DNA of 61,518 nucleotides from Zoogloea sp. (GTDB taxonomy: Bacteria > Pseudomonadota > Gammaproteobacteria > Burkholderiales > Rhodocyclaceae), in assembly GCA_016720685.1 (NCBI GenBank), contig JADKKC010000024.1, positions 1-61,518 on the forward strand, read 5' to 3'. This document shows positions 9,150 to 19,199 of the stretch, in pieces; positions within the stretch are counted from its first letter, which is position 1, and every line of letters begins with the position of its first letter. Below the pieces are notes generated by a model that saw only the letters and a list, made by a program, of their open reading frames with translations, was not told the DNA's origin and did not search any database. Made by a program: the position numbers and the translations under genes.

Positions 9150-11020
9150 TTAGAAAAACGTATCACCCCCTTCTGGTTTACTTTTCGGATGTTGTCGGGG
9201 TTGCCCTGGCGTGGTGGGTGGCGTACCTCATCCGCTTCAATCTCGCCATTCCGCCGGAGTTCTTGCCGGGGTTTTTCCTCGGCCTCGGGATCGTCGTCGT
9301 GCTGCAGGGCGTGTTGTTACAGGCTTTCGGCCTCTACCGGAGCCTGTGGGTTTTTGCGAGCCTGCCCGATCTGGTGTGCATCGGCCGTGCGGTGGCAGTG
9401 GCAACCGTGCTCACGCCGCTGGTCGTGGTGGTGGCGGTGCGCTTCGCGCCTGAAGTGCCACGGCTGGTGTTCCTGTTGCAGCCGCTGGCGCTGGCCGTAT
9501 ACATGGGCGGCACGCGGGCGCTGTATCGCACCTGGAAAGAATCGCGTCTGTACGGCGGGCTGCGGGCGCTGGGTCAGCCGGTGGTCGTGCTGGGGGCCGG
9601 CGATGCGGCGGCGGGCTTGCTGCGGGATTTGTCCCGTTCGGCCGAATGGCGGGTCGTCGGCCTGCTCGACGACGAGCCGACCATCCAGGGGCGCGAGGTT
9701 TACGGTTGCAAGGTGCTGGGCCGCATCGCCGATCTCGAACGGGTTACCGAGGAGTTCAAGGTCGGGCACGTCATCATCGCGATGCCCCACGCCCGCCACG
9801 AGGTGCGCCGCAAGGTGGCCAGCGTTTGCGTGCGGGCGGGGGTCAAGGCGCTGATCGTGCCGGCGATTGAAGACCTGATGACCGGCCGGGTCAGCGTCAG
9901 CGAGGTTCGCCGGGTGAATGTGGAGGATCTGCTCGGGCGCGATCCGGTGCGCATCAACACCCTGGAAGTGCGTGAATACCTGCGCGGCAAGGCGGTGATG
10001 GTGACCGGTGCCGGCGGCTCCATCGGTGCCGAGCTGTGCCGGCAGATAGCCCGGTTCGAGCCCTCGGTGCTGATCTGCTTTGATATCAGCGAGTATGCGC
10101 TGTACCGCCTCGGTGAAGAATTCGCCGCTCATTTTCCGACCATTCAGCTGGTTGCCCTGGCCGGTGACGTGAAGGACGCCATTCGCGTGGACGAGGTGAT
10201 CACCCGCTTCCACCCCCACGTGATCTTCCATGCCGCGGCCTACAAGCATGTGCCGCTGATGGAGGACGACAACGCCTGGCAGGCGGTGCGCAACAACGTG
10301 CTCGGCACCTGGCAGGTGGGGCGCAGCGCCGTGGCCTGCGGCGTGGCGCGCTTCGTGCTGGTGTCGACCGACAAGGCGGTGAATCCGACCAACGTGATGG
10401 GGGCCACCAAGCGGCTTGCCGAGCAGGTGTGCCAGGCGCTGTCGAGCGAAGGCAAAACCCAGTTCGAGATCGTCCGCTTCGGCAACGTGCTGGGCAGCGC
10501 GGGCAGCGTGATTCCCAAGTTTCAGGAGCAGATCGCCGGCGGCGGCCCCGTCACGGTGACCCATCCGGACATCACGCGCTATTTCATGTCGATTCCCGAG
10601 GCTGCGCAGCTGGTGCTGCAGGCGGGGTCGATGGGGCAGGGCGGCGAGATTTTCGTGCTCGACATGGGCGAGCCGGTGAAAATCGCCGAACTCGCGCGGG
10701 ACATGATCCGCCTGTCGGGGCATACCGAGGAGGAGATCCGGGTGGTGTTCACCGGTCTGCGGCCCGGCGAGAAACTTTTCGAGGAGGTGCTGGCCGACGC
10801 CGAGGAAACCCGCGCCACCCATCACCCCAAGCTGCGCATCGCCCGCGCCCAGCCTGTCGAGGACGGTCGGCTGGCGGCGTTGTTGCAGTGGTTGCGCCAG
10901 CGCCGGGCGGTGGGCGCGCCCGAGGTTCGGCGCGAACTGCGGCGCTGGGTTCCCGAATATTCCCCGGCGGTGAGCACCCCGCCTCTGCAGGTTGTCGAGC
11001 CTGCCGCACATCGAGCCTGA
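9146..11020 (+). CDS. Membrane-anchored nucleotide-sugar dehydratase/epimerase (CapD/WbpM/PglF family)
   Basis: Typical full-length family member (624 residues). Four N-terminal membrane helices (about residues 10-125) are followed by a Rossmann domain (GAGDAAAGLL, near 150) and the catalytic SDR domain beginning VTGAGGSIGAELCRQI (near 290). STDKAVNPTNVMGATKR carries the dehydratase active site. These enzymes convert UDP-GlcNAc to a 4-keto-6-deoxy sugar, the entry step to bacillosamine- or fucosamine-type residues. The TTG start overlaps the preceding stop. The gene closes the glycan block, with apaH only three bases further on. The exact product is inferred. Confidence 0.92.
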   Translation: MIRKTYHPLLVYFSDVVGVALAWWVAYLIRFNLAIPPEFLPGFFLGLGIVVVLQGVLLQAFGLYRSLWVFASLPDLVCIGRAVAVATVLTPLVVVVAVRFAPEVPRLVFLLQPLALAVYMGGTRALYRTWKESRLYGGLRALGQPVVVLGAGDAAAGLLRDLSRSAEWRVVGLLDDEPTIQGREVYGCKVLGRIADLERVTEEFKVGHVIIAMPHARHEVRRKVASVCVRAGVKALIVPAIEDLMTGRVSVSEVRRVNVEDLLGRDPVRINTLEVREYLRGKAVMVTGAGGSIGAELCRQIARFEPSVLICFDISEYALYRLGEEFAAHFPTIQLVALAGDVKDAIRVDEVITRFHPHVIFHAAAYKHVPLMEDDNAWQAVRNNVLGTWQVGRSAVACGVARFVLVSTDKAVNPTNVMGATKRLAEQVCQALSSEGKTQFEIVRFGNVLGSAGSVIPKFQEQIAGGGPVTVTHPDITRYFMSIPEAAQLVLQAGSMGQGGEIFVLDMGEPVKIAELARDMIRLSGHTEEEIRVVFTGLRPGEKLFEEVLADAEETRATHHPKLRIARAQPVEDGRLAALLQWLRQRRAVGAPEVRRELRRWVPEYSPAVSTPPLQVVEPAAHRA

Positions 11021-11023
11021 CGC

Positions 11024-11857
<834 letters not shown>

Positions 11858-11884
11858 ATTGAAGGGCGGGGGCGAGCGGGCCCT

Positions 11885-11909
11885 CGGCCGGTGCGTTCGT
11901 AACCGGCCG
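11885..11909. terminator. Hairpin between convergent apaH and olsA-like gene
   Basis: Perfect 8-bp inverted repeat CGGCCGGT / ACCGGCCG with a 9-base loop in the 57-bp gap between two converging genes. There is no clear T tract on either strand, so it may act as a weak bidirectional terminator or only as an RNA 3'-end structure. Confidence 0.45.
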
Positions 11910-11914
11910 CGCTT

Positions 11915-12604
11915 TCAAGCCTGGGCGATCCGCTCGGCGATCAGATCTCTCGCCGTGTGGGCGAGGATCTTGCGATCCGGCGTGTCGCAGGTGGGCAGGG
12001 CCGAGGTGGTGTGCACGCGGGCCACGATTTCCCGTTCGGCAATGATGGCCTTGATGCTTTGCCCGAGGCTGACATCGCCGTCGTAGGCTGGCGCCCGGGT
12101 AAAGCGGCCGTCTGGCAGGCGATAGGCAATGGCGAGGGGCTGGATTGTTGCCCCTGCATCGATGGCCGGTTGCAGCAGGGCGGCGTGGAAGGGGTGAATA
12201 TGGCTGCCGTCGGTGGTCGTGCCTTCAGGGAACAGCGCCACGTGCCTGCCGCGCCCGAGCAGGGCCGCAATTTCGCCATTCACGATCCTGGCGTGGCCGC
12301 GACTGCCACGGCGCAGGAAGACCGTTTCGTTTTTCGAGGCCAGCCAGCCCATCACCGGCCACTGGCGTACTTCGGCTTTCGATATGAAGGCTGCCGGGTA
12401 GGCGGCGTTGATGACGAAGATGTCCAGCCACGAGATGTGGTTGGCCACCAGCAGGCTGCCGGGGCTGACATAGGGTTCGTTTGTTTCCAGGCGGATACCC
12501 AGGATTTTCAGCAGCCGTGCCGACCAGCGCTGCTTGAGGTGGAGCTTGCGGGCCGGCGTGATGAAGGGAAAGCCGACCGCCGTCATGACCAGCCCGCCGA
12601 TCAC
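11915..12604 (-). CDS. olsA: 1-acylglycerol-3-phosphate-type acyltransferase, probably OlsA (lyso-ornithine lipid acyltransferase)
   Basis: PlsC-family membrane acyltransferase with NHISWLD (HX4D active site), the FISKAEVRQWPVMGWL segment and FPEGTTTDGSH. Because it lies directly downstream of olsB on the same strand, its likely job is O-acylation of lyso-ornithine lipid, not only phosphatidic acid synthesis. The start is uncertain: GTG at 12604 is the best in-frame codon near the N-terminal membrane helix, but coding-like sequence (LVRAARYARLAAH) continues upstream to the olsB stop without a standard start. This hints at a non-standard start or an indel. Confidence 0.8.
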   Translation of the reverse strand: MIGGLVMTAVGFPFITPARKLHLKQRWSARLLKILGIRLETNEPYVSPGSLLVANHISWLDIFVINAAYPAAFISKAEVRQWPVMGWLASKNETVFLRRGSRGHARIVNGEIAALLGRGRHVALFPEGTTTDGSHIHPFHAALLQPAIDAGATIQPLAIAYRLPDGRFTRAPAYDGDVSLGQSIKAIIAEREIVARVHTTSALPTCDTPDRKILAHTARDLIAERIAQA

Positions 12605-12666
12605 GTGAGCGGCAAGGCGGGCGTAGCGGGCCGCGCGTACGAGGCCGGAGGCGGGGGTGTCGGGTT

Positions 12667-13425
12667 TCAGTCCTTGCGTCCCAGGAAGTGCTTTGCGTAG
12701 CGGGCGTCGAGCCGGGAAACCGGCAGCAGGACGGGCAAGTCGGCGGTGTTGAAATCGGGATCCCACGCCGGTTCGCCGCAAATCCATGCGCCGGCCCGCA
12801 GGTAGCCCTTGACGAGGGGCGGGGTGTCGGCTTCGAGATCCTGGCGCAGGGCCTGCATGGGCAGCGGAGTGCGGGGAAACACGCGGTATTCGAGGGGGCA
12901 GAGGTGCTCTTCCTTGAGCCGATTATACAGGCTGGCCGCGGTGTGACCGCCGTCGGCCATGCTGACCGACGCGCAGCCGATCAGGTAGTCGTAGCCGTTT
13001 TCGAGCATGTAGCGCGCAAGTCCGGACCACAGCAGGGTGATGACCGCGCCGGAGCGGTAATCGGCATCGATGCAGGCGCGGCCGATCTCGACCATGCGGC
13101 CGCGCAGGTGGCGCAGTCGGGTCAGGTCGAATTCGCTCTCGGAGTAATAGCTGCCCACTTCGCGCGCGGCGCTGGGGGACAGGATGCGGTAGGTGCCGAC
13201 GATGCGGCCGGCGTCGTCGTCGCGGACGATCAGGTGCTCGCAGAAAGGGTCGTAGATGTCGCGATCGACGCCCGGTGTGCGGGTCGAGAGGCGGGCGCCC
13301 ATTTCGTCGGCGAAAACCCGGTAGCGCAGCTTCTGGGCTTCCAGCACTTCGGTGGGGCTGCTGGCGAGCCCGACGTGCAGGTTGCGTCCGGGGCGATGGG
13401 CGACGTGTTGTTGCTTCTGCAGCAT
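12667..13425 (-). CDS. olsB: L-ornithine N-alpha-acyltransferase (3-hydroxyacyl-ACP dependent)
   Basis: GNAT-fold acyltransferase (252 residues) that starts ornithine-lipid synthesis by N-acylating ornithine. Diagnostic stretches are EAQKLRYRVFADEMGA, DIYDPFCEHLIV, VEIGRACIDADYRSG and YDYLIGCASVSM. The start at 13425 has no competing open frame. It is followed on the same strand by the OlsA-like acyltransferase, and together they give the two-step OlsB/OlsA pathway. Ornithine lipids often replace phospholipids under phosphate limitation, but no Pho box was recognised upstream. Confidence 0.85.
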   Translation of the reverse strand: MLQKQQHVAHRPGRNLHVGLASSPTEVLEAQKLRYRVFADEMGARLSTRTPGVDRDIYDPFCEHLIVRDDDAGRIVGTYRILSPSAAREVGSYYSESEFDLTRLRHLRGRMVEIGRACIDADYRSGAVITLLWSGLARYMLENGYDYLIGCASVSMADGGHTAASLYNRLKEEHLCPLEYRVFPRTPLPMQALRQDLEADTPPLVKGYLRAGAWICGEPAWDPDFNTADLPVLLPVSRLDARYAKHFLGRKD

Positions 13426-13530
13426 TGTGGAATCCTCTTGGGGTTTCCATGCATTGTCTGAATGCTGCGTTGCGGTGCCGTTAAAGCGTGGTTACGAAGT
13501 GGTGACGAAAGCGCCGCCCGTAAACGACTA

Positions 13531-13554
13531 CAAAGGGGCCGACTGGCCCCTTTG
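13531..13554 (-). terminator. Rho-independent-type hairpin after the glycine-zipper lipoprotein gene
   Basis: Perfect 10-bp stem CAAAGGGGCC / GGCCCCTTTG with a GACT loop, 41 bases beyond the stop of the reverse-strand lipoprotein gene. The following tract on that strand is only moderately T-rich, so termination strength is uncertain. Confidence 0.6.
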
Positions 13555-13594
13555 TGCTCTACGCAAGCGCTGCCTCGCGCCTCGGCTGGAAGCC

Positions 13595-14050
13595 TTAGCG
13601 GGTGACGCGGGTGGTGCGGCCGTCCTGCAACAGGCGAACGCGTTCGCCGGGCGCGAACTTCTCGCCGCCGTCTTCCTGCATCACGGCAAGTATTTCGCCG
13701 TTGTCCATCTTGAGGGTGATCTCGATGCCCTGCTTGCGGGTGACGCCTTCTTCGGCGGCCGCACCGGCGAGGCCGCCAACCACGGCGCCGACCACCGCGG
13801 CGATCGCCGAGCCCTTGCCCTGGCCGACGGTACTGCCGGCAATGCCGCCAATCGCGGCACCGCCAATGGTGCCGACTGGCGACTTGGTGCCTTCGAGCTT
13901 CACCGGGCGCACGCTTTCGACGATGCCCATGCGTACGTTGATCACGCGCCGGGCTTCTGCGCGTTCATAGTCGCCGCCGCCAAGGCCGCTCGCGCAGCCG
14001 GCAACGGTCACGGAGGCCAGCAGGGCGATGACCAGATTTGCGATTCGCAT
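13595..14050 (-). CDS. Glycine-zipper 2TM outer-membrane lipoprotein
   Basis: A 151-residue lipoprotein. The signal peptide ends in the lipobox VAGC, so Cys at about residue 18 would be lipidated. The middle has a glycine-zipper hairpin (GGAAIGGIAGSTVGQGKGSAI) as in SlyB and the 17-kDa antigen family, followed by a small C-terminal domain ending RLLQDGRTTRVTR. The ATG at 14050 is preferred because GGAAG lies seven bases upstream, and an earlier ATG lacks a site. The precise function is unknown; related proteins stabilise the envelope under stress. Confidence 0.82.
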   Translation of the reverse strand: MRIANLVIALLASVTVAGCASGLGGGDYERAEARRVINVRMGIVESVRPVKLEGTKSPVGTIGGAAIGGIAGSTVGQGKGSAIAAVVGAVVGGLAGAAAEEGVTRKQGIEITLKMDNGEILAVMQEDGGEKFAPGERVRLLQDGRTTRVTR

Positions 14051-14061
14051 GTTTCTTCCTT

Positions 14062-14997
14062 TCACCACAGGGTTGAGCCAAAGGCCTTGCGGTAGGCCTC
14101 GGCGATTTCTTCACGGCTGGGCGCGTGGTTCTGGCCGCCGCGGCTGGCAATCTTGATGGCGCCCATCAGGGAGGCCAGGCGCCCGCTTTGTTCGAGATCC
14201 ATGCCTTGCTCGATACCGTACAGCAGGCCGGCCCGGTGGGCGTCGCCGCAGCCGGTCGGGTCTTCGACGCTGGTCGGCACGGCACAGGGAATGTCTATCT
14301 TGCGGCCGGCGGTGTGGATCTCCGAGCCTTTGCCACCCAGGGTGACGATCAGTGCCTTGACTTCGCCGGCCAGGGATTCGATCGAACGGCCGGTGCGCTC
14401 ACAAAGCAGGCGCGCCTCGTAGTCGTTGACCGTGCAGTAGTCGGCCAGTTTCAGGCAGGCGAGAAGTTCTTCGCCGTTGAACAGCGGCAGGCCCTGGCCC
14501 GGATCGAAGATGAAGGGGATTTTGGCATCGGCGAACTGGCGGCAGTGCTCGAGCATGCCGTCGCGCCCGTCCGGTGACACGATGCCGAGTTGCACGCCGG
14601 CGGCCTGCTCGACCTTGTTGAGGTGCGAATGCACCATCGCGCCGGGATGGAAGGCGGTGATCTGGTTGTCGTCCAGATCGGTGGTGATGAAGGCCTGGGC
14701 GGTGAAGCTGCCCGGCACCTGGGTGACGTGGGCGCGGGACAGGCCGAGTGTTTCGAGGCGGTCGAGATAGGGCGCGGCGTCGTCGCCGACGGTGGCCATG
14801 ATCAGCGGGTCGCCACCGAGCAGCTTGAGGTTGTAGGCGATGTTGCCGGCACAGCCACCAAACTCGCGCCGCATTTCGGGCACGAAGAAGGAGACGTTCA
14901 GGATATGCAACTGCTCGGGCAGGATGTGGTTGCGGAAGCGGTCATGGAAAACCATGATCGAATCGAAGGCGATGGAGCCGCAGATGAGCGTGGACAT
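14062..14997 (-). CDS. PfkB-family carbohydrate/nucleoside kinase (adenosine kinase-like)
   Basis: Ribokinase-fold kinase of 311 residues. The N-terminal GGCAGNIAYNLKLLGG is the PfkB signature 1 region. DPTGCGDAHRAG near residue 250 is signature 2 with the catalytic Asp and anion hole, and LIVTLGGKGSEI precedes it. Sequence style is close to the adenosine-kinase-like branch widespread in betaproteobacteria, but the substrate cannot be fixed. It stands 12 bases from the lipoprotein gene on the same strand and may share a transcript with it. Confidence 0.85.
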   Translation of the reverse strand: MSTLICGSIAFDSIMVFHDRFRNHILPEQLHILNVSFFVPEMRREFGGCAGNIAYNLKLLGGDPLIMATVGDDAAPYLDRLETLGLSRAHVTQVPGSFTAQAFITTDLDDNQITAFHPGAMVHSHLNKVEQAAGVQLGIVSPDGRDGMLEHCRQFADAKIPFIFDPGQGLPLFNGEELLACLKLADYCTVNDYEARLLCERTGRSIESLAGEVKALIVTLGGKGSEIHTAGRKIDIPCAVPTSVEDPTGCGDAHRAGLLYGIEQGMDLEQSGRLASLMGAIKIASRGGQNHAPSREEIAEAYRKAFGSTLW

Positions 14998-15078
14998 GGA
15001 TTTGGGGAGATGAATGGTCGGTTTGGATGCGGGCCGTTCGGGCGGCCGCTGACGGCAGCCTGGCGGATGGCCTTCCGG

Positions 15079-16483
15079 TTACGGGTAGAAAACGTAGACG
15101 CGATAGCCTGCCGCGGCGACGCCGGGTGCTTCGAAGCTGACCCGGGTGACGAGTTCGCGCTTCGCCGGGAAGGCGTCTTTCGGGGCGCTGGCGGGCAGCC
15201 ATTCCTTGGGCTCCAGCACCTTGCGGACGAGGGCCTTGTCGCGGGCGTCGGTGAGGGTGATTTCCAGGTAGGGGTAGGCTTGCTGGAAATCGGCCCGGTT
15301 GCGCAGGGTGGCGTGCAGCGTGAAAAAGGCTTCGCGTCCGGCATCGGGCTGGATGTCGGAGCTTTCTATGGCGATTTCGGCGGAATCACGGGGCAGGGGC
15401 AGTTCGCAGCCGAGGCCGGCGCACAGGCTTTCCATGAAGGGGCGCATTTGTGGCGAGGACTGCACGATCTCGGCGCGGAACATGAGGACGCCCTGGGCGA
15501 GCAGGGCCAGGCTGAGCAGGGTGGCGCCGGCGGCCCAGGCGGCCTGGCGCAGGGCCGGGCCGGAGGTGCTTTCGGTGTCGTCGGCATCCTCTTCGGGGCC
15601 GTCCTCGGGGCTGTTCTCGGGCTCGGCGGGCAGGGCTTCCGGGCGGGCGCGCGCGGTGTCAGCGCTACGCGCGTGAGCGGCTGGAACAGGCGTGACGAGG
15701 GCCGCCGCGGGCGCCGCAAAGGGCTCGACTTCCAGTTCGGTGCCGCCCGGCCAGGGCTGCTCTTCGGGCGCCGAGGCCAGGGTGCGGGAGGCTGTTTCGT
15801 CGGGGTCGGGCTTGCGCAGCAGCGCGTCGAAGTCGATGGCTTCGTCGATTGGCGTGGTCAGGTCGAGGTCGGCCGCGGCGGGCCAGTCCGGCTGAAAGGG
15901 CAGGGGCTCGATGACCGGGGGCGCGTCGGCGGGGTCGGCTGCAAACGGAGCTGGAGCGAGCTTGTCGCCAGTGTCGATGTCGATGTCGACGGCAGGCCAT
16001 TCATCCAGGGGCTCGGTGTCGAGGTCGAAAGCGGGTTCGATCCGTTCGTCGACGTCTGGCTGGGCCTCGGGGGCCGGGCGTTCGAAAACCGCTCCAGGCG
16101 GGGCGTCGTCGTCTTCGGCAGAAAACGCGGGCTCCTCCAGGGGGCGGCGCGGGGGCTGCGTCTGCAGGTGTCTCGGCGAAAGGGGCAAAGCCGGCTGCGG
16201 CCGGCTCTTCCGCTTCGATTTCGGCGGGCGGAGCTTCCTCGGGCGTTTTCTCTTCGAGGACGAACAGCGATGTGGTGGCGACGGCTGGCTGCGGTTCAGG
16301 TTGCGCAGGCGGGGGGGGCGGTTCGAAGTTTTCGTGGTCGAGAGGGCTGTGTTCGACGCGGGCTTCGAGTGCGTTGAAGGCGTGATTGCACTGGCCGCAA
16401 CGCACCCGTCCGGCACGTGCCTGGAGCTGCTCCGGGCGCACCCGGAAGGTGGTTCCGCACGCGGGACAGCGGGCCAGGATCAT
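15079..16483 (-). CDS. Zinc-ribbon and DUF3426 membrane protein (one frameshift)
   Basis: Starts ILARCPACGTTFRVRPEQL and has CPxC...CGQC, a MJ0042-type zinc ribbon (residues 4-37). A long Pro/Glu/Ala-rich acidic linker follows, then one membrane helix (WAAGATLLSLALLAQGVLM) and a C-terminal DUF3426 domain ending YRVYVFYP. Two frames meet at a G/C run around 16142. Deleting one C on the coding strand joins APPLEEPAFSAEDDD smoothly, giving about 467 residues. The start ATG overlaps the prmA stop. Members are common next to prmA in betaproteobacteria, and their function is not known. Confidence 0.83.
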
Positions 16484-17379
16484 CACACGGACTCGGGGCG
16501 CTCGCCTTCGAGGCGAACCCAGCCGTCGAAGCTGGCTCCGACCTTCAGTGCGATGAAGGGGGCGTAGGCAGCGATGACGTCCTCAGCCTGAGCTTCGAGC
16601 ACGCCGGATAACGCGAGCTTGCCGCCAGGCGCAACACGGGCGGCGAGCAGCGGGGCGAGCATCTTGAGCGGGTTGGTCAGGATGTTGGCTACGACCCGCT
16701 GGAAGGTGCCGTCGAGGGGCTTGGCGGAAACCTGCAGATGCAGGCTGACGCCGTTGGCGGCAGCGTTGTTGGCCGCGGTTTCGACGGCTTTTTCGTCGAT
16801 GTCGACGCCGGTGACGTCACCGGCCCCGAGCTTGACCGCGGCGATGCCGAGGATGCCCGAGCCGCAGCCGTAGTCCAGCACGCTCACGCCCGGCGCAACC
16901 ACGCTGGTGAGCCATTCGAGGCACAGCCGGGTGGTGGGGTGGGAGCCGGTGCCGAAGGCCATGCCGGGGTCGAGGACCAGGTTGATCGCGTTGGCGTCCG
17001 GAGCGGTGTGCCAGGTGGGCACGATCCACAGGCGGTCGGTGATGCGGATCGGGTCGAACTGGCTTTGGGTAAGCTGCACCCAGTTCTGTTCTTCCACTTC
17101 CTCGATGGTGAAGGGCGGCACCGCATCGAGCCCGGCTGCGGCCGAGGCGGTAGCCAGGGCTTCGGCGAGATCGGCGTCGGTGTCGAAAAGGGCGACGACG
17201 CGGCTGTGATCCCACAGGCTGGCCGGGTGCATGCCCGGTTCGCCGAACTGGGGTTTTTCCGCCTCCGTGCCGGCGTCGGCGTCGTCGATGCTTACCGACA
17301 GCGCGCCGTGTTCCATCAGCGCCTCGGAGAGGGCTTCGGCGCGCGTCGCGTCAGCTTGCAGAATGACTGAGATCCACAT
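16483..17379 (-). CDS. prmA: Ribosomal protein L11 methyltransferase
   Basis: PrmA trimethylates ribosomal protein L11 using S-adenosylmethionine. The 298-residue protein has the N-terminal substrate-binding domain (WISVILQADATRAEALSEALMEHG), the SAM-binding motif VLDYGCGSGILGIAA near residue 165, and NILTNPLKMLAP. The start overlaps the accC stop and the stop overlaps the next gene, so accB-accC-prmA-DUF3426 reads as one operon. Confidence 0.95.
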   Translation of the reverse strand: MWISVILQADATRAEALSEALMEHGALSVSIDDADAGTEAEKPQFGEPGMHPASLWDHSRVVALFDTDADLAEALATASAAAGLDAVPPFTIEEVEEQNWVQLTQSQFDPIRITDRLWIVPTWHTAPDANAINLVLDPGMAFGTGSHPTTRLCLEWLTSVVAPGVSVLDYGCGSGILGIAAVKLGAGDVTGVDIDEKAVETAANNAAANGVSLHLQVSAKPLDGTFQRVVANILTNPLKMLAPLLAARVAPGGKLALSGVLEAQAEDVIAAYAPFIALKVGASFDGWVRLEGERPESV

Positions 17380-18746
17380 CAGGTTTTACTGACTTCGTTG
17401 CGCCCGGCCAGCTTGTGCTCGAGGTAATGGATGCTGGTGCCGCCTTCGACGAAGCGGGCGTCGAGCATCAGTTCCTGGTGCAGCGGGATGTTGGTCTTGA
17501 TGCCTTCGACGAGCATTTCGGACAGGGCGATGCGCATGCGGCGGATGGCCTGGTCGCGGGTGTCGCCGTAGGCGATCAGCTTGCCGATCATCGAGTCGTA
17601 GTGCTGCGGCACGGTGTAGCCGTTGTACACGTGGGAGTCGACGCGGATGCCGGGGCCGCCGGGAACGTGCCAGTTGCTGATCTTGCCGGGGCAAGGGGTG
17701 AACTTGAACGGATCCTCGGCGTTGATGCGGCATTCGATCGCGTGGCCGCGGAATTCGATGTCCTTCTGCTTGTAGCGCAGCTTCTGGCCGGCCGCGACGC
17801 GGATCTGTTCCTGGACGATGTCGACGCCGGTAATGAGTTCGGTGACCGGGTGTTCGACCTGGACCCGGGTGTTCATCTCGATGAAGTAGAACTCGCCGTT
17901 TTCGTAGAGGAATTCGAAGGTGCCGGCGCCCCGGTAGCCGATCTTGCGGCAGGCTTCGGCGCAGCGTTCGCCGATGCGCAGGATGTGGCGGCGTTCGATG
18001 CCGGGCGCGGGCGCTTCCTCGATGACCTTCTGGTGACGGCGCTGCATGGAGCAGTCGCGCTCACCCAGGTGGATGGCGTTGCCATGCTGGTCGGCGAGGA
18101 TCTGGATTTCCACGTGACGCGGGTTTTCCAGAAATTTTTCCATGTACACCGTTGGGTTGCCGAAGAATGCACCGGCTTCGGAACGGGTGGTGCTGACGGC
18201 GTTGAGCAGCGCGGCTTCGGTGTGCACGACGCGCATGCCGCGACCGCCACCGCCACCGGCGGCCTTGATGATTATCGGGTAGCCAATGGCGCGGGCGATC
18301 TTGATGATCTCTTTCGGGTCTTCGGGCAGGGCGCCTTCGGAGCCCGGCACGCAGGGCACGCCGGCAGCCTTCATGGCGTCTTTGGCCGAAACCTTGTCGC
18401 CCATCAGGCGGATGGTTTCGGCGCGCGGGCCGATGAAGACGAAGCCGGATTGCTCGACCCGTTCGGCGAAGTCGGCGTTTTCGGAGAGGAAGCCGTAGCC
18501 GGGGTGGATGGCCTCGGCGTCGGTGACCTCGGCGGCGGAAATCAGCGCCGGGATGTTGAGGTAGCTCAGCGTGGAAGAGGCGGGGCCGATGCAGACCGAC
18601 TCGTCGGCCAGCTTGACGTACTTGGCCTCGGCATCGGGCTGGGAATGGACCGCGACGGTCTTGATGCCCAGCTCGCGGCAGGCGCGCAGCACCCGGAGGG
18701 CGATTTCGCCCCGGTTGGCGATGAGGATCTTTTCGAACATGGCCAT
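17379..18746 (-). CDS. accC: Acetyl-CoA carboxylase, biotin carboxylase subunit
   Basis: AccC carboxylates the biotin on AccB with ATP and bicarbonate, the first half-reaction of fatty-acid synthesis. At 455 residues it is full length: KILIANRGEIALRVLRAC at the N-terminus, the ATP-grasp glycine loop KAAGGGGGRGMR near 160, MQRRHQKVIEEAPAP, and EMNTRVQVEHPVTE. The ATG at 18746 lies four bases after the accB stop. A second ATG two codons in is an alternative. Confidence 0.97.
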   Translation of the reverse strand: MAMFEKILIANRGEIALRVLRACRELGIKTVAVHSQPDAEAKYVKLADESVCIGPASSTLSYLNIPALISAAEVTDAEAIHPGYGFLSENADFAERVEQSGFVFIGPRAETIRLMGDKVSAKDAMKAAGVPCVPGSEGALPEDPKEIIKIARAIGYPIIIKAAGGGGGRGMRVVHTEAALLNAVSTTRSEAGAFFGNPTVYMEKFLENPRHVEIQILADQHGNAIHLGERDCSMQRRHQKVIEEAPAPGIERRHILRIGERCAEACRKIGYRGAGTFEFLYENGEFYFIEMNTRVQVEHPVTELITGVDIVQEQIRVAAGQKLRYKQKDIEFRGHAIECRINAEDPFKFTPCPGKISNWHVPGGPGIRVDSHVYNGYTVPQHYDSMIGKLIAYGDTRDQAIRRMRIALSEMLVEGIKTNIPLHQELMLDARFVEGGTSIHYLEHKLAGRNEVSKT

Positions 18747-18749
18747 GGT

Positions 18750-19199
18750 TCAGCCGATGATGAACAGGGGTTCGCCGAACTCCACGGGTTCGCCGTTTTC
18801 CAGCAGGATGGCCTTGACCGTGCCGGCAGCGTCGGACTCGATCTCGTTCATGAGTTTCATGGCTTCGATGATGCACAGCACTTCGCCCACGGCGACGGTC
18901 TGGCCGATTTCGACGAGCGGCTTGGCGCCGGGGGCGCTGGCGCGGTAGAAGGTGCCGACCATCGGTGACTTGACCTCATGGCCGTCCGGCTGGGCCGGTT
19001 CGGCGGGGGCTGCGGCAACGGCCGGTGCCGCGGCGGGGGCCGGGGCGGCGGCGGGAGCTTGAGTCATGTAGCTGATCGGTGCGGGGCCGGTAGAGTGCTT
19101 GGCGATGCGGACTTTCTCCTCGCCTTCAGTGACTTCCAGCTCGGAAATGCCGGATTCCTGGACCAGGTCGATCAATTTCTTGAGCTTGCGAAGATCCAT
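18750..19199 (-). CDS. accB: Acetyl-CoA carboxylase, biotin carboxyl carrier protein
   Basis: 149-residue BCCP. The N-terminal helix MDLRKLKKLIDLVQESGISELEV is followed by an Ala/Pro-rich flexible linker (about residues 45-75). The biotinyl domain carries the EAMKLMNEIESD site whose Lys is biotinylated. First gene of the acc operon; AccB usually autoregulates it, though no operator was recognised. Confidence 0.97.
   Translation of the reverse strand: MDLRKLKKLIDLVQESGISELEVTEGEEKVRIAKHSTGPAPISYMTQAPAAAPAPAAAPAVAAAPAEPAQPDGHEVKSPMVGTFYRASAPGAKPLVEIGQTVAVGEVLCIIEAMKLMNEIESDAAGTVKAILLENGEPVEFGEPLFIIG

Noticed and set aside
14590..16377. Long forward frame of 595 codons over the PfkB and DUF3426 genes
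   Set aside because: Composition is Gly/Arg/Val-rich and it runs opposite recognisable domains; a shadow of high third-position GC.
17415..18968. Forward frame of 517 codons opposite accC/accB
   Set aside because: Antisense to unmistakable accC with ATP-grasp motifs; no known family.
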